NCBI RefSeq assembly: GCF_946221155.1 | Contig: NZ_CAMIAN010000024.1 | Span: 1-32,881, forward strand | Source of the DNA: an uncultured Corynebacterium sp. | GTDB taxonomy: Bacteria > Actinomycetota > Actinomycetes > Mycobacteriales > Mycobacteriaceae | Direction of reading: 5' to 3' | DNA length: 32,881 nt | Shown: piece after piece, positions 1 through 7,915 of the stretch | Numbering within the stretch: the first letter of the stretch is position 1 | Layout of the letters: each line of letters begins with the position of its first letter | Position numbers and translations under genes: made by a program | Notes under the pieces: generated by a model | Databases searched by the model: none | What the model was told of the DNA's origin: nothing | The model's input: the letters and a program-made list of their open reading frames with translations, nothing else

Positions 1-73
1 CTGCCGGGTCGGGCCCCTCGGGGGTGTCGGTCGTCCAGAGCTTGGCCCGGAGCTGACTAAATGGGTTGAACAT
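1..73 (-). CDS. 5' end of an unidentified minus-strand gene (partial)
   Basis: On the minus strand an ATG at 73-71 opens a frame that stays open to the window edge, encoding about 24 residues beginning MFNPFSQLRAKLW. A strong purine-rich ribosome binding site (AAGGAGAGAG on the minus strand, about 79-90) and a good promoter further upstream support it as a real start. The visible part is too short to name a family. It is read away from doxX, whose terminator lies just upstream of this gene's promoter. Confidence 0.6.
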   Translation of the reverse strand, partial: MFNPFSQLRAKLWTTDTPEGPDPA

Positions 74-123
74 GGTGCGCTCTCTCCTTCCTCAAAATCC
101 GTGGATTTGCAATATTAAAACAT

Positions 124-153
124 AGGGTAATCAACAATTGTTGGAAAAGTCAA
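124..153 (-). promoter_or_regulatory. Promoter of the partial minus-strand gene, with a palindrome in the spacer
   Basis: Read on the minus strand, TTGACT (153-148) and TACCCT (129-124) are separated by 18 bases, a good fit to a housekeeping sigma promoter with the actinobacterial TAnnnT -10. The spacer contains the perfect 12-bp palindrome CAACAATTGTTG (132-143), a plausible repressor site because a bound protein would sit between -35 and -10. The region is AT-rich compared with its surroundings. Confidence 0.55.
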
Positions 154-189
154 GCATTTTTTCTACCCACCTTATTTGGGTTTAGAAAA

Positions 190-237
190 CTCAAAAGCAA
201 AACCCCGCAGGGGAGGGTTTCTGCCCTCCTGCGGGGT
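190..237 (-). terminator. Intrinsic terminator of doxX
   Basis: A long GC-rich inverted repeat (ACCCCGCAGG at 202 onward pairs with the arm ending at 237, with a two-base bulge) is followed on the minus strand by GTTTTGCTTTTGAG, a T-rich tail. It lies about 45 bases after the doxX stop codon and ends the menB-doxX transcript. Confidence 0.8.
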
Positions 238-280
238 AGTGTGTGTTGCTCAGCTGCAGAGCGCGGGTAGCTTGTGGCCG

Positions 281-1195
281 TTAGTCGCCACCGCCACCAT
301 CGCCGCCGCCGTCTCCACCGCTGGAGCCGCCGTCAGAGCCGGAGTCTGAACCGGAGCTGAAGAAGCTGCCAAAGCTGCTGTTAGAGGGACCGCTGCCGTG
401 GTCGCTGTTCCACTGGGTGGTCGGAGCATCAGCGTCACTGCCGTTCATCATGCCCGCTGCGCCGGCTCCGCCAGCCGCGCCAACGCTACCAGCGTTGTCC
501 GTGCCACCGATGGTGTAGCCGGAGTAGCCGTCGTTTCCTCGATTGCCCCAGGGTTTATTGCCCTGGGGGTTATTGTTCTGGAGCTTATTGCCCTGGTTGT
601 TGCCCCAGAAGTTGGAGCTCTGGGGGTTGGAACCCTGGTTGGCAGACCCGTAGTTGCCGAACGGGTTCTGGCCAGCATTCGGAGCTGTGTTCGGGGCTCC
701 AGCCGCTCCGGCAGGCGCAGCTGCGGGAGCATAGTTTCCGTTCGTCCCCTGTGCCGCTGTCTCCTTATGCTCCTTGCGTTCCTTGCGGGCACGTACGGGC
801 GTCATAAAGAGATAATCCAAGCTAAAGCGACCCGAGCCGGACGCAGCCAGGGCGAGGCCCGCCGCGCCCAGAACCCCGACGAGCTCCCAGCCGCCATCGG
901 CGACGAAGACACCCTTGCCCCAGTGAGCGAAGCCAAAAGCGAAGGCCATTTGGATAAACAGCAGTGGGCCGACGATCCGGACCAACAGGCCGAGGATCAG
1001 CAGCACGCCCGCGGCGAGTTCGAAATAGGTCGCGAACTGCGCGGAAGCGTTCGGCCACGGCACGCTCATGGACTCGAAGGATTGTGCCGTGCCGTTGATG
1101 GTCCAGTTATCGTACTTTTGCCAACCGTGGGCAATCAGCACGATGCCCACGAGGACACGGGAAATCGTGATGCAGACATCTTTAAAAATATTCAT
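281..1195 (-). CDS. DoxX-family membrane protein with a long Gly/Asn/Ser-rich tail
   Basis: Residues 1 to about 133 form a DoxX-type four-helix membrane domain. The first helix (about 9-24) is followed by the family-typical HGWQK, a middle region reads ELAAGVLLILGLLVR, and there is an FGFAHWGKGVF segment before the last helix. Residues 135-304 are low complexity: Ala/Pro-rich, then Asn/Gln/Gly-rich with repeated GNN, GNK and PWGN elements, and finally a Ser/Gly/Asp-rich end. DoxX proteins are usually about 130-170 residues, so the tail roughly doubles the length. Some family members work in thiol or redox homeostasis complexes, but no specific function can be assigned here. It lies 81 bases after menB and is probably cotranscribed. 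No clear Shine-Dalgarno sequence precedes the ATG; instead an inverted repeat GCGCTAA/TTAGCGC (1197-1220) abuts it. Confidence 0.85.
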   Translation of the reverse strand: MNIFKDVCITISRVLVGIVLIAHGWQKYDNWTINGTAQSFESMSVPWPNASAQFATYFELAAGVLLILGLLVRIVGPLLFIQMAFAFGFAHWGKGVFVADGGWELVGVLGAAGLALAASGSGRFSLDYLFMTPVRARKERKEHKETAAQGTNGNYAPAAAPAGAAGAPNTAPNAGQNPFGNYGSANQGSNPQSSNFWGNNQGNKLQNNNPQGNKPWGNRGNDGYSGYTIGGTDNAGSVGAAGGAGAAGMMNGSDADAPTTQWNSDHGSGPSNSSFGSFFSSGSDSGSDGGSSGGDGGGDGGGGD

Positions 1196-1196
1196 G

Positions 1197-1220
1197 GCGC
1201 TAACGCTACCAATTTAGCGC
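1197..1220. repeat. Inverted repeat directly before the doxX start
   Basis: GCGCTAA (1197-1203) and TTAGCGC (1214-1220) form a perfect 7-bp inverted repeat with a 10-base loop ending one base upstream of the doxX ATG on the minus strand. It could be an RNA hairpin occluding the start region or an operator. Function is unknown. Confidence 0.45.
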
Positions 1221-1276
1221 TGGCATGGCCGGGTTCTTAGCAGGTCAATCTGCTGCAGATAGAGGCTGGAGTGGTC

Positions 1277-2248
1277 CTAGTAGTAGTACGGGAAATCGTC
1301 CCAGTTCGGCTCGCGCTTCTCCAGGAAGGCTTCCTTACCTTCAACTGCTTCATCGGTCATGTAGGCCAGGCGCGTGGCCTCACCTGCGAAGACCTGCTGG
1401 CCCATCAATCCGTCGTCGGTCAGGTTGAAGGCGAACTTCAGCATGCGCTGCGCGGTGGGGGACTTGGTGTTGATCTTGCGACCCCATTCGATGGCAGTAT
1501 TCTCCAGGTCTGCGTGGTCCACCACACGGTTGACGGCTCCCATCTGGTGCATCGTTTCAGCGTCGATGGCTTCGCCGAGGAAGAAGATCTCGCGGGCGAA
1601 CTTCTGGCCCACCTGCTTGGCCAGGTAGGCGGAGCCATAGCCTGCGTCGAAGGAGCCGACGTCGGCGTCTGTCTGCTTGAACTTCGCGTGCTCGCGGGAG
1701 GCCAGGGTCAGGTCGCACACGACGTGCAGACTGTGCCCGCCACCAGCGGCCCAGCCGTTAACCAGGCAGATCACAACCTTCGGCATCGTGCGGATCAGGC
1801 GCTGCACCTCCAGGATGTGCAGGCGGCCACCCTCCACCTTTGCGCGGGCCTCGTCCACCCCTTCGGCGCCAGCGGCGGCGACGTCCGAATCGTGGCTGGT
1901 GGCGTACTGATAACCGGAACGGCCACGGATGCGCTGGTCACCGCCCGAGCAAAACGCCCAGCCGCCGTCCTTCGGGGAAGGCCCATTGCCGGTCAGCAGG
2001 ATCGTGCCTACGTCCGGAGTGCGGCGCGCGTGATCCAACGCCCGGTACAACTCGTCGACGGTGTGTGGACGGAAGGCATTACGTACCTCGGGGCGGTCGA
2101 AGGCGATGCGCACGATGCCATTGGCGCGGCCTTCGCCGACGTGACGGTGGTAGGTGATGTCCGTGAAGTTGTTTACGCCCGGCGCATCTACCGGGCGCCA
2201 CAGCTCGGGGTTGAAGGGGTTGTTGCTGGAATCAGTCATGCCCGCCAT
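1277..2248 (-). CDS. menB: 1,4-dihydroxy-2-naphthoyl-CoA synthase
   Basis: Crotonase-fold enzyme that closes the naphthoate ring of menaquinone by Dieckmann-type cyclisation of o-succinylbenzoyl-CoA. Visible hallmarks are the oxyanion-hole motif CSGGDQ (100-105), the glycine-rich NGWAAGGGHS (164-173), the MenB-specific DVGSFDAGYGS around Asp201, and a C-terminal region ending in three tyrosines. The 323-residue length is near the actinobacterial norm. A second ATG three codons in (MTDSSNN) is an alternative start. It is divergent from menC with only 35 bases between start codons, so the two promoters must overlap each other or the coding ends. It is followed by doxX. Confidence 0.96.
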   Translation of the reverse strand: MAGMTDSSNNPFNPELWRPVDAPGVNNFTDITYHRHVGEGRANGIVRIAFDRPEVRNAFRPHTVDELYRALDHARRTPDVGTILLTGNGPSPKDGGWAFCSGGDQRIRGRSGYQYATSHDSDVAAAGAEGVDEARAKVEGGRLHILEVQRLIRTMPKVVICLVNGWAAGGGHSLHVVCDLTLASREHAKFKQTDADVGSFDAGYGSAYLAKQVGQKFAREIFFLGEAIDAETMHQMGAVNRVVDHADLENTAIEWGRKINTKSPTAQRMLKFAFNLTDDGLMGQQVFAGEATRLAYMTDEAVEGKEAFLEKREPNWDDFPYYY

Positions 2249-2283
2249 TCTATCGGCCGGCCGCTTTTGGCAAGGTAGGAAGT

Positions 2284-3402
2284 ATGAACAGTTCCGCCCC
2301 GTCTTCTAACCCGTCCTTCCCGCTGCCGTCGCTCGCTGAGTTACTCGAGCGCGCCGACGTGGTTGCCCTGCCGATGCGGGTGCCCTTCCGTGGCGTGACT
2401 GTACGTGAGGCCCTTCTTATTGACGCCCCGTCCCAGTGGGCCGAGTTCGCCCCCTTCCCGGAATACGAACCGGCCGAGGCTTCCCTGTGGCTGCGTTCGG
2501 CGATCCAGTATGGCTATGGAACTAGCGGTTCAGCCCCCACTGACGAGTGGGTGGCCGTCAATGCGACCATCCCCGCGGTGGACGTAGACGCCCAGCCGGG
2601 GATCATCGGTGAGCTCATGGCGCGTTACCCGGGCTGCACCACTGTCAAGGTTAAGGTGGCGGAAAAGAACGCCCTGGCCAACGACCCGGCTGCCAGCATG
2701 CGCCAGGACGTTCAGCGCGTCCGTGCGGTTCGGCAGTGGTATGCGGACCAGGGGATTAGTACCCCGAAGATCCGCATGGATGCCAACGGTGGCTGGACCG
2801 TCCAGCAAGCCCTGGAGGTTGTGGAAACCCTCGCCGCCGATGGCCCGCTGGATTACGTAGAGCAGCCCTGCCGCACCGTCGCCGAGCTCGCGGAGGTGCG
2901 CCAGAGCCTCATGCGACGGGGATTGTTTGTGCGGGTTGCGGCCGACGAGGCCATTCGTAAGAGCGCGGATCCGATTGCGGCAGTTAAGGAGGTTACCGAC
3001 GCGGGGGCGTGCGACGTGGCCGTGCTCAAGGTGCCGCCACTCGGCGGTGTGGATCAGCTCCGCCGAGTAGCTAGCGAGGTCGCGCAACGCGGCGTATCCA
3101 TCACGGTGAGTTCGGCCCTGGATACCGCAGTTGGTCTCGGCGCGGGTTTGCAGGCCGCCGCCAGCTTGGTGCACATCGATGACGACGGCATGGTCGCCGA
3201 ACCCAACGCCGCCGGACTGGCCACCGGCACGCTCTTTGAACACGACCTCGCAGAGCGGCAGATCGTTGATGGCTGCATGCACACCGGCGCTGTAACCCCC
3301 GATCCTGATCGGTTGGCGGAGTTCCGCCTCGCCGGCGAGAGGCGTGATTGGTGGTTGGACCGCCTGCGTGCGGCTTATAGCTACCTAGAGGGTGGAAGGT
3401 AG
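2284..3402 (+). CDS. menC: o-succinylbenzoate synthase
   Basis: Enolase-superfamily enzyme that dehydrates SHCHC to o-succinylbenzoate in menaquinone synthesis. Expected catalytic elements are present: the KxK pair (Lys122, Lys124), metal ligands in MDANGGW (Asp166), YVEQP (Glu193) and ADEA (Asp221), and the second catalytic lysine in VLKVPPLGG (Lys249). Length is 372 residues. The ATG is preceded by GGTAGGAAG, a good ribosome binding site. menD begins 11 bases after the stop, so they are cotranscribed. Confidence 0.95.
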   Translation: MNSSAPSSNPSFPLPSLAELLERADVVALPMRVPFRGVTVREALLIDAPSQWAEFAPFPEYEPAEASLWLRSAIQYGYGTSGSAPTDEWVAVNATIPAVDVDAQPGIIGELMARYPGCTTVKVKVAEKNALANDPAASMRQDVQRVRAVRQWYADQGISTPKIRMDANGGWTVQQALEVVETLAADGPLDYVEQPCRTVAELAEVRQSLMRRGLFVRVAADEAIRKSADPIAAVKEVTDAGACDVAVLKVPPLGGVDQLRRVASEVAQRGVSITVSSALDTAVGLGAGLQAAASLVHIDDDGMVAEPNAAGLATGTLFEHDLAERQIVDGCMHTGAVTPDPDRLAEFRLAGERRDWWLDRLRAAYSYLEGGR

Positions 3403-3413
3403 ATTGTGGAACT

Positions 3414-5255
3414 GTGACTAATGCTGATAGTTCTTCCCAGGATTCTGGTACACACTCTGCTGTGCTGACCAGCCCCGTTGCAGTCCGCGCGGGGTTGGTG
3501 CTGGTTGACCAGCTGATTCGCAGTGGTGTGCGCGAGGCAGTGCTGTGCCCCGGTTCGCGGAACTCGCCGCTGAACCTCGCGTTCGTGGAAGCCGAAAGGG
3601 TCGGGCGGGTGCGCCTGCACGTCCGCACCGACGAGCGTTCGGCCGCCTTCCTGGCGCTGGGGATGGCGAAGGTATCGCGCCAGCCGGTCCCGGTCGTCAT
3701 GACTTCCGGGACGGCCGTGGCCAACTGCCTGCCGGCAATGGTGGAGGCCACGCTTTCCAGCGTGCCGTTGGTTGTGCTCTCAGCGAACCGGCCGCTCTCC
3801 ATGCTGGGGTCTGGAGCTAACCAGACGATCGATCAGGCGGAAATCTTCGGCACCCATTCCGTGTGCACACTGAACACGGGCGAGTTGGCACTGGAAGGTG
3901 CCGCTGCCGACAACGCTGCGGAGCTCCGCGACCTGGTGCGCAAGCTAATCGCTGCAGCAACGGATCCCATCGACGGTGGTGGAACCCACCTAGACGTGCC
4001 GCTGCGGGAACCGCTCGTGCCGCCGACGCTGGACGAGCTATCGCTGTGGGCAGGCGAAATCGCCGAGAAGGCCGACGACGTGGAAAAGACCGGAGGCGCG
4101 CAGGGTTCGCACACTCCCCGCCAACCCACCCGCGGTCCCCGGAAGCTGCCCTATGGTCAGGTCGAGGTAGACCTTTCGCGCCGCACGCTCGTCATCGCGG
4201 GCTCGGTGGCTGATACTGCCTGGGCGCGCGCAATCATGGACGAACTAGCGGACGTGCCGACCATCGCAGAACCCGTCGCGCCCGCACCCGACTTCCCCGT
4301 GCATAGCGCGGCTGTCGACATGTTCAGCACCCAGGTCGTCAGCGACGGAGAACACTCGGCGGTCACCACCCCGGAACAGATCGTGGTGATCGGCCGGCCA
4401 ACCCTCCACCGTGGCGTCACAAAGCTCCTGGCCAACAAGGACATCCACGTCATCGTCCTCAGCGACACCCGCAACATCACCGATGTTTTCGACAACGTCG
4501 ACGAGGTCGGCAGCTCCGTCCGACCGCGCGGCGAGCAGCCGGAAAGCTGGCTGCAGGTCGCCCGCGCCATCAGCGACATGGGCGTGAATCAGGTGCGCGA
4601 CGGGTTGGCCGAGCACGAACCTTTCACCGCGGTGCATGCTGTGGCCGTTGTTGCGGACGCCCTGCGCGACGGGGACCTCCTGGTACTAGGGGCGTCTACG
4701 GCGGTGCGGGATGCCTCCCGCGCCGGGCTGCCATTCGACGGAGTCCAGGCGATCGCCAACCGTGGGGCGGCGGGGATCGACGGGACTATCTCCACCGGCG
4801 TGGGCGCGGCGATGGCGCACGCCCACGCCGACCCGACCGCGATCCGCGCGCCCCGCACCATTGCTGTGATGGGGGATCTGACATTCGCCCACGACCTCGG
4901 CGGGCTGAACATCGGACCGCTGGAACCGCGACCCGACAATCTGCTGATCGTGTTGACCAACGACAGTGGCGGCGGGATCTTCGAAACCCTTGAGCCTGGG
5001 GCCGAGAACTTGCGCACCTTCGCCGACGGTACCGCCGCCTTTGAGCGGGTCTTCGGCACGCCACTGGACCTGGACTTCGCAGAGCTCTGCGCCGGGTTCG
5101 GAGTGGAGCACAAGCTCGCTACCAACGTGGAGGAACTCTCCGCAGCGATCGACGAGCATGCCGAAATCGGCGGAAGCGGGATCACGGTGCTGGAAGTGAA
5201 GGTGAGCAGGCGTGGGCGTCAAGAAGTAGAACAGAGGATCGCAGGCGCACGATGA
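3414..5255 (+). CDS. menD: 2-succinyl-5-enolpyruvyl-6-hydroxy-3-cyclohexene-1-carboxylate synthase
   Basis: Thiamine-diphosphate enzyme that joins isochorismate and 2-oxoglutarate at the start of the menaquinone branch. Seen in the 613 residues: the N-terminal pyrimidine-binding domain with LCPGSRNSPL, DERSAAF and MTSGTAVAN, and the C-terminal diphosphate-binding motif GDLTFAHDLGG followed by TNDSGGGIFETLEPG, both typical of MenD. The start is GTG with GGAAGG at 3394-3399. A low-complexity stretch (about residues 222-245) links the domains. The stop overlaps the next ATG as ATGA at 5252-5255, which indicates translational coupling. Confidence 0.95.
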   Translation: MTNADSSSQDSGTHSAVLTSPVAVRAGLVLVDQLIRSGVREAVLCPGSRNSPLNLAFVEAERVGRVRLHVRTDERSAAFLALGMAKVSRQPVPVVMTSGTAVANCLPAMVEATLSSVPLVVLSANRPLSMLGSGANQTIDQAEIFGTHSVCTLNTGELALEGAAADNAAELRDLVRKLIAAATDPIDGGGTHLDVPLREPLVPPTLDELSLWAGEIAEKADDVEKTGGAQGSHTPRQPTRGPRKLPYGQVEVDLSRRTLVIAGSVADTAWARAIMDELADVPTIAEPVAPAPDFPVHSAAVDMFSTQVVSDGEHSAVTTPEQIVVIGRPTLHRGVTKLLANKDIHVIVLSDTRNITDVFDNVDEVGSSVRPRGEQPESWLQVARAISDMGVNQVRDGLAEHEPFTAVHAVAVVADALRDGDLLVLGASTAVRDASRAGLPFDGVQAIANRGAAGIDGTISTGVGAAMAHAHADPTAIRAPRTIAVMGDLTFAHDLGGLNIGPLEPRPDNLLIVLTNDSGGGIFETLEPGAENLRTFADGTAAFERVFGTPLDLDFAELCAGFGVEHKLATNVEELSAAIDEHAEIGGSGITVLEVKVSRRGRQEVEQRIAGAR

Positions 5256-5728
5256 ATCGCATAGTTAATCGCGAGAGGATTGACGAGCTGACCCCGCATC
5301 AAATCCGCACGTCGCGCAGGCTTCGGCGCGCAAAGCAGGCTGTTATTGCTCTGGCAGGGCTGGTGGTGCTGGTGTGCGGCGGTATGATCGTGACCTCTGC
5401 GATGGATGACTTTGCGATCTCGCGCGATAAGGCCGAAGCAACAGCGGAGGTGGTTTCGGTGCAGACGCTTCGGACCACCGTGCGATTCCGTGACGAAGGC
5501 GGTAACTTCCGACAGCCCGACGAGGGACTGAAGTACCCCTCCGGGCTGGTGGAAGGGCAGAATGTGCGCGTGGAATACCAGGTCAGCGACCCCGAGAACG
5601 TGAAGGTGCAGGGGAGGGGATGGACGTTGGCTTTCCTGCCGGCGCTATCGTCCATGGCCGTGGGGCTCGCAGTATGCGCCGTACTGATGCTGCTGATCCG
5701 CCGCTGGCAGAACAAGAATAAACTTTGA
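5252..5728 (+). CDS. DUF3592-like two-helix membrane protein
   Basis: A 158-residue protein with a basic N-terminus, a membrane helix at about 31-52 (VIALAGLVVLVCGGMIVTS), an external domain of about 80 residues (55-130) rich in beta strands, and a second helix at about 128-149 followed by a basic end. This layout matches DUF3592 proteins. A homologous gene occupies the same place between menD and mgtA in mycobacteria (Rv0556 in M. tuberculosis). The ATGA overlap with menD suggests obligate co-expression. Function is unknown; position hints at a link between quinone synthesis and envelope glycolipids, which is inference only. Confidence 0.8.
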   Translation: MNRIVNRERIDELTPHQIRTSRRLRRAKQAVIALAGLVVLVCGGMIVTSAMDDFAISRDKAEATAEVVSVQTLRTTVRFRDEGGNFRQPDEGLKYPSGLVEGQNVRVEYQVSDPENVKVQGRGWTLAFLPALSSMAVGLAVCAVLMLLIRRWQNKNKL

Positions 5729-5820
5729 GTAATGAAAGTAACCTTTTGTTTGCCTAGACTTGTAGATGTTTTTACCCAGACGAAACGCAGGCGTGAACTA
5801 CAAAAGGGATGCTGAAGGGC

Positions 5821-7143
5821 ATGCGAGTTGCAATTGTTGCCGAGAGCTTTCTGCCTAACGTAAACGGCGTGGTCAATTCCGTGCTCCGCGTGCTGGAGCA
5901 CCTACGTGCCAATGGGCATGAAGCATTGGTGATCGCCCCGGGGGCAACGAAAGGGCAAGAGGAAATTGCAACCTACGAGGGCTACCGCATCGCCCGCGTG
6001 CCCGCCGTCGACGTGCCGGGCATCAACTCCCTGCCCATCGGTGTGCCGATGCCGAGTGTCTACACGGAGCTGAAGAAATTCCAGCCAGACGTGGTTCACC
6101 TGGCCAGCCCCTTCGTTCTCGGCGGAGCGGGAGCAGTGGCAGCGCGAGCGCTGAAGTTGCCCTGCGTGGCGATCTTTCAGACCGACGTGGCGGGCTTTGC
6201 GAACAACTACAAGATGAAGTTCCTGTCCAAGATGGCTTGGCGTTGGGTGCGCGTTATGCACAACATGTGCGCCATGACGCTGGCCCCGAGCTCCGTGACG
6301 ATGCGTGAGTTGGAAGAGAACGGTGTGCGGGGCGTGGCGCACTGGGGCCGCGGCGTGGATACGGAACGCTTCCACCCCTCTAAGCGCTCCGAGAAGCTGC
6401 GCCGCGAGTGGCTGCTGGAAGGCGAGAAGAAGCGCGGAAACGTTGGCGAGATCGCCGACCTGGAGGGCCGCCGCACCATCGTCGGCTTCGTAGGCCGTCT
6501 GGCTGCGGAGAAGTCCGTGGAGCGCATGGCTGCCCTGAACGGCCGGGACGACGTGCAGTTGGTGATCGTTGGCGACGGTCCGGAGGTGGATGACCTCAAG
6601 TCTCGGATGCCTACCGCAGTGTTCACCGGCGGGCTATACGGCGAGGATCTGGCGCATGCCTTTGCCAGCCTGGACATTTTTGTGCACACCGGCCAGTACG
6701 AGACGTTCTGCCAGGCAATTCAGGAAGCCCAGGCCTCCCGTGTGGCGACCATCGGCCCGGCCGCAGGCGGTCCTATCGACCTCATCAAGCCCGGCCACAA
6801 CGGGTACCTGCTGAACGTCGACAACTTCGAGTCCGATTTGGTCGAGGCGGTGGACACAATCCTGGCCGATGGGCTGGATACTTACCGCGACAACGCCTTC
6901 GAGGGTGTGCAGAACAAGAGCTGGTCCAGCCTGTGCGACCAGCTGCTTGGCTACTACCGTCAGGCCATCGCGCAGGGTGGCAAGGCGGCCCCGCGCAAGG
7001 GCTCGCAGCGCGAGTTCACGGGCGTGCGCGAGGTTCCCCGCCCCGCAGTCAAGGAGACCGCCCAGGAGACCACCGCCCAGGCCACTGTTGAGACTTCGGC
7101 CGAGCCTGCCCCGCAGGTCAGCAGCGAGCCCGCCGCGAGGTAG
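5821..7143 (+). CDS. mgtA: GDP-mannose-dependent alpha-mannosyltransferase (MgtA/PimB-type GT4)
   Basis: GT-B glycosyltransferase of family 4. The N-terminal half begins MRVAIVAESFLPNVNGV, with the glycine-rich acceptor loop, and HLASPFVLG follows. The C-terminal nucleotide-sugar half shows GFVGRLAAEKSVERM, VIVGDGPE and the family motif SLDIFVHTGQYETFCQAIQEAQAS, with the EX7E-type glutamates. In Corynebacterium and Mycobacterium the gene at this place mannosylates a glucuronosyl diacylglycerol lipid at the membrane. The extra tail (about residues 385-440) is Ala/Glu/Pro/Thr-rich and disordered. An ATG four codons earlier (5809) is possible, but the family normally starts at MRVAIV; neither has ideal spacing to AAAAGGG or AAGG. 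menG follows after 28 bases. Confidence 0.9.
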   Translation: MRVAIVAESFLPNVNGVVNSVLRVLEHLRANGHEALVIAPGATKGQEEIATYEGYRIARVPAVDVPGINSLPIGVPMPSVYTELKKFQPDVVHLASPFVLGGAGAVAARALKLPCVAIFQTDVAGFANNYKMKFLSKMAWRWVRVMHNMCAMTLAPSSVTMRELEENGVRGVAHWGRGVDTERFHPSKRSEKLRREWLLEGEKKRGNVGEIADLEGRRTIVGFVGRLAAEKSVERMAALNGRDDVQLVIVGDGPEVDDLKSRMPTAVFTGGLYGEDLAHAFASLDIFVHTGQYETFCQAIQEAQASRVATIGPAAGGPIDLIKPGHNGYLLNVDNFESDLVEAVDTILADGLDTYRDNAFEGVQNKSWSSLCDQLLGYYRQAIAQGGKAAPRKGSQREFTGVREVPRPAVKETAQETTAQATVETSAEPAPQVSSEPAAR

Positions 7144-7171
7144 GCGAAGCGCCCGCGCTAAGATGTGAGTC

Positions 7172-7858
7172 GTGTCTCGGGCAAGTTTGGAAAAGAAGCC
7201 GCATGAAGTCGCGTCGATGTTCGACGCGGTAGGCAAGAACTACGATCTCACCAACACGGTGTTGAGCTTCGGCCAGGATCGCTATTGGCGCATCCGCACC
7301 CGCAAGCGCCTCGACTTAAAGCCCGGCGACCTGGTACTCGACCTCGCCGCGGGCACGGGAGTATCCACCGAAGAGTTCGCCCGCACGGGTGCCACTTGCA
7401 TCGCCTGCGACTTCTCCTTCGGCATGCTCGCCGCCGGCTCCCACCGCGACGTTCCGATGGTTTGCGCGGACGGCACGAACCTGCCCTTCGCGGACGCGAC
7501 CTTCGACGCGGTAACGATCAACTACGGCCTGCGTAACATCGTGGATTTTCGCGCTGGCCTGCGCGAGATGGCGCGTGTGACGAAGCCGGGCGGCAAGTTA
7601 GCCGTCGCGGAGTTTTCTACCCCCGTCATCCCGATCTTTAAGACGGTGTACAAGGAATACCTCATGCGCGCCTTGCCGAAGGTCGCGAAGGTGGTGAGCT
7701 CCAATGCGGACGCCTACGAGTACCTCGCCGAATCCATCCGCGCCTGGCCCGACCAGGAGGAACTCGCCGCGGAGATTCGCGACTGCGGTTGGCGAGAGGT
7801 CGGCTGGCAGAACCTCACCGGCGGGATCGTGGCACTTCACAGCGCAATCCGAGAATAG
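7172..7858 (+). CDS. menG: Demethylmenaquinone methyltransferase
   Basis: SAM-dependent C-methyltransferase that converts demethylmenaquinone to menaquinone. The UbiE/MenG signature FDAVGKNYDLTN (17-28) is followed by the SAM-binding DLAAGTG (57-63), ACDFSFGML, the post-motif INYGLRN, and the C-terminal WQNLTGGIVALH. Length is 228 residues, normal for actinobacteria. The start is GTG, chosen for SRASLEKKP and good alignment of the signature near the N-terminus. It is the last gene of the menC-menD-DUF3592-mgtA-menG run and converges on the menJ-like gene. Confidence 0.95.
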   Translation: MSRASLEKKPHEVASMFDAVGKNYDLTNTVLSFGQDRYWRIRTRKRLDLKPGDLVLDLAAGTGVSTEEFARTGATCIACDFSFGMLAAGSHRDVPMVCADGTNLPFADATFDAVTINYGLRNIVDFRAGLREMARVTKPGGKLAVAEFSTPVIPIFKTVYKEYLMRALPKVAKVVSSNADAYEYLAESIRAWPDQEELAAEIRDCGWREVGWQNLTGGIVALHSAIRE

Positions 7859-7915
7859 CTGAGCCCCGCTCGCGCGAGGTACAGTCAGTGCCCCTCACGT
7901 GGCCAGTAGCGGCGG

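Noticed and set aside
398..1240. A 280-codon plus-strand frame across doxX
   Set aside because: It lies opposite a recognised DoxX domain, runs through its start region, and has no ribosome binding site or recognisable domain.
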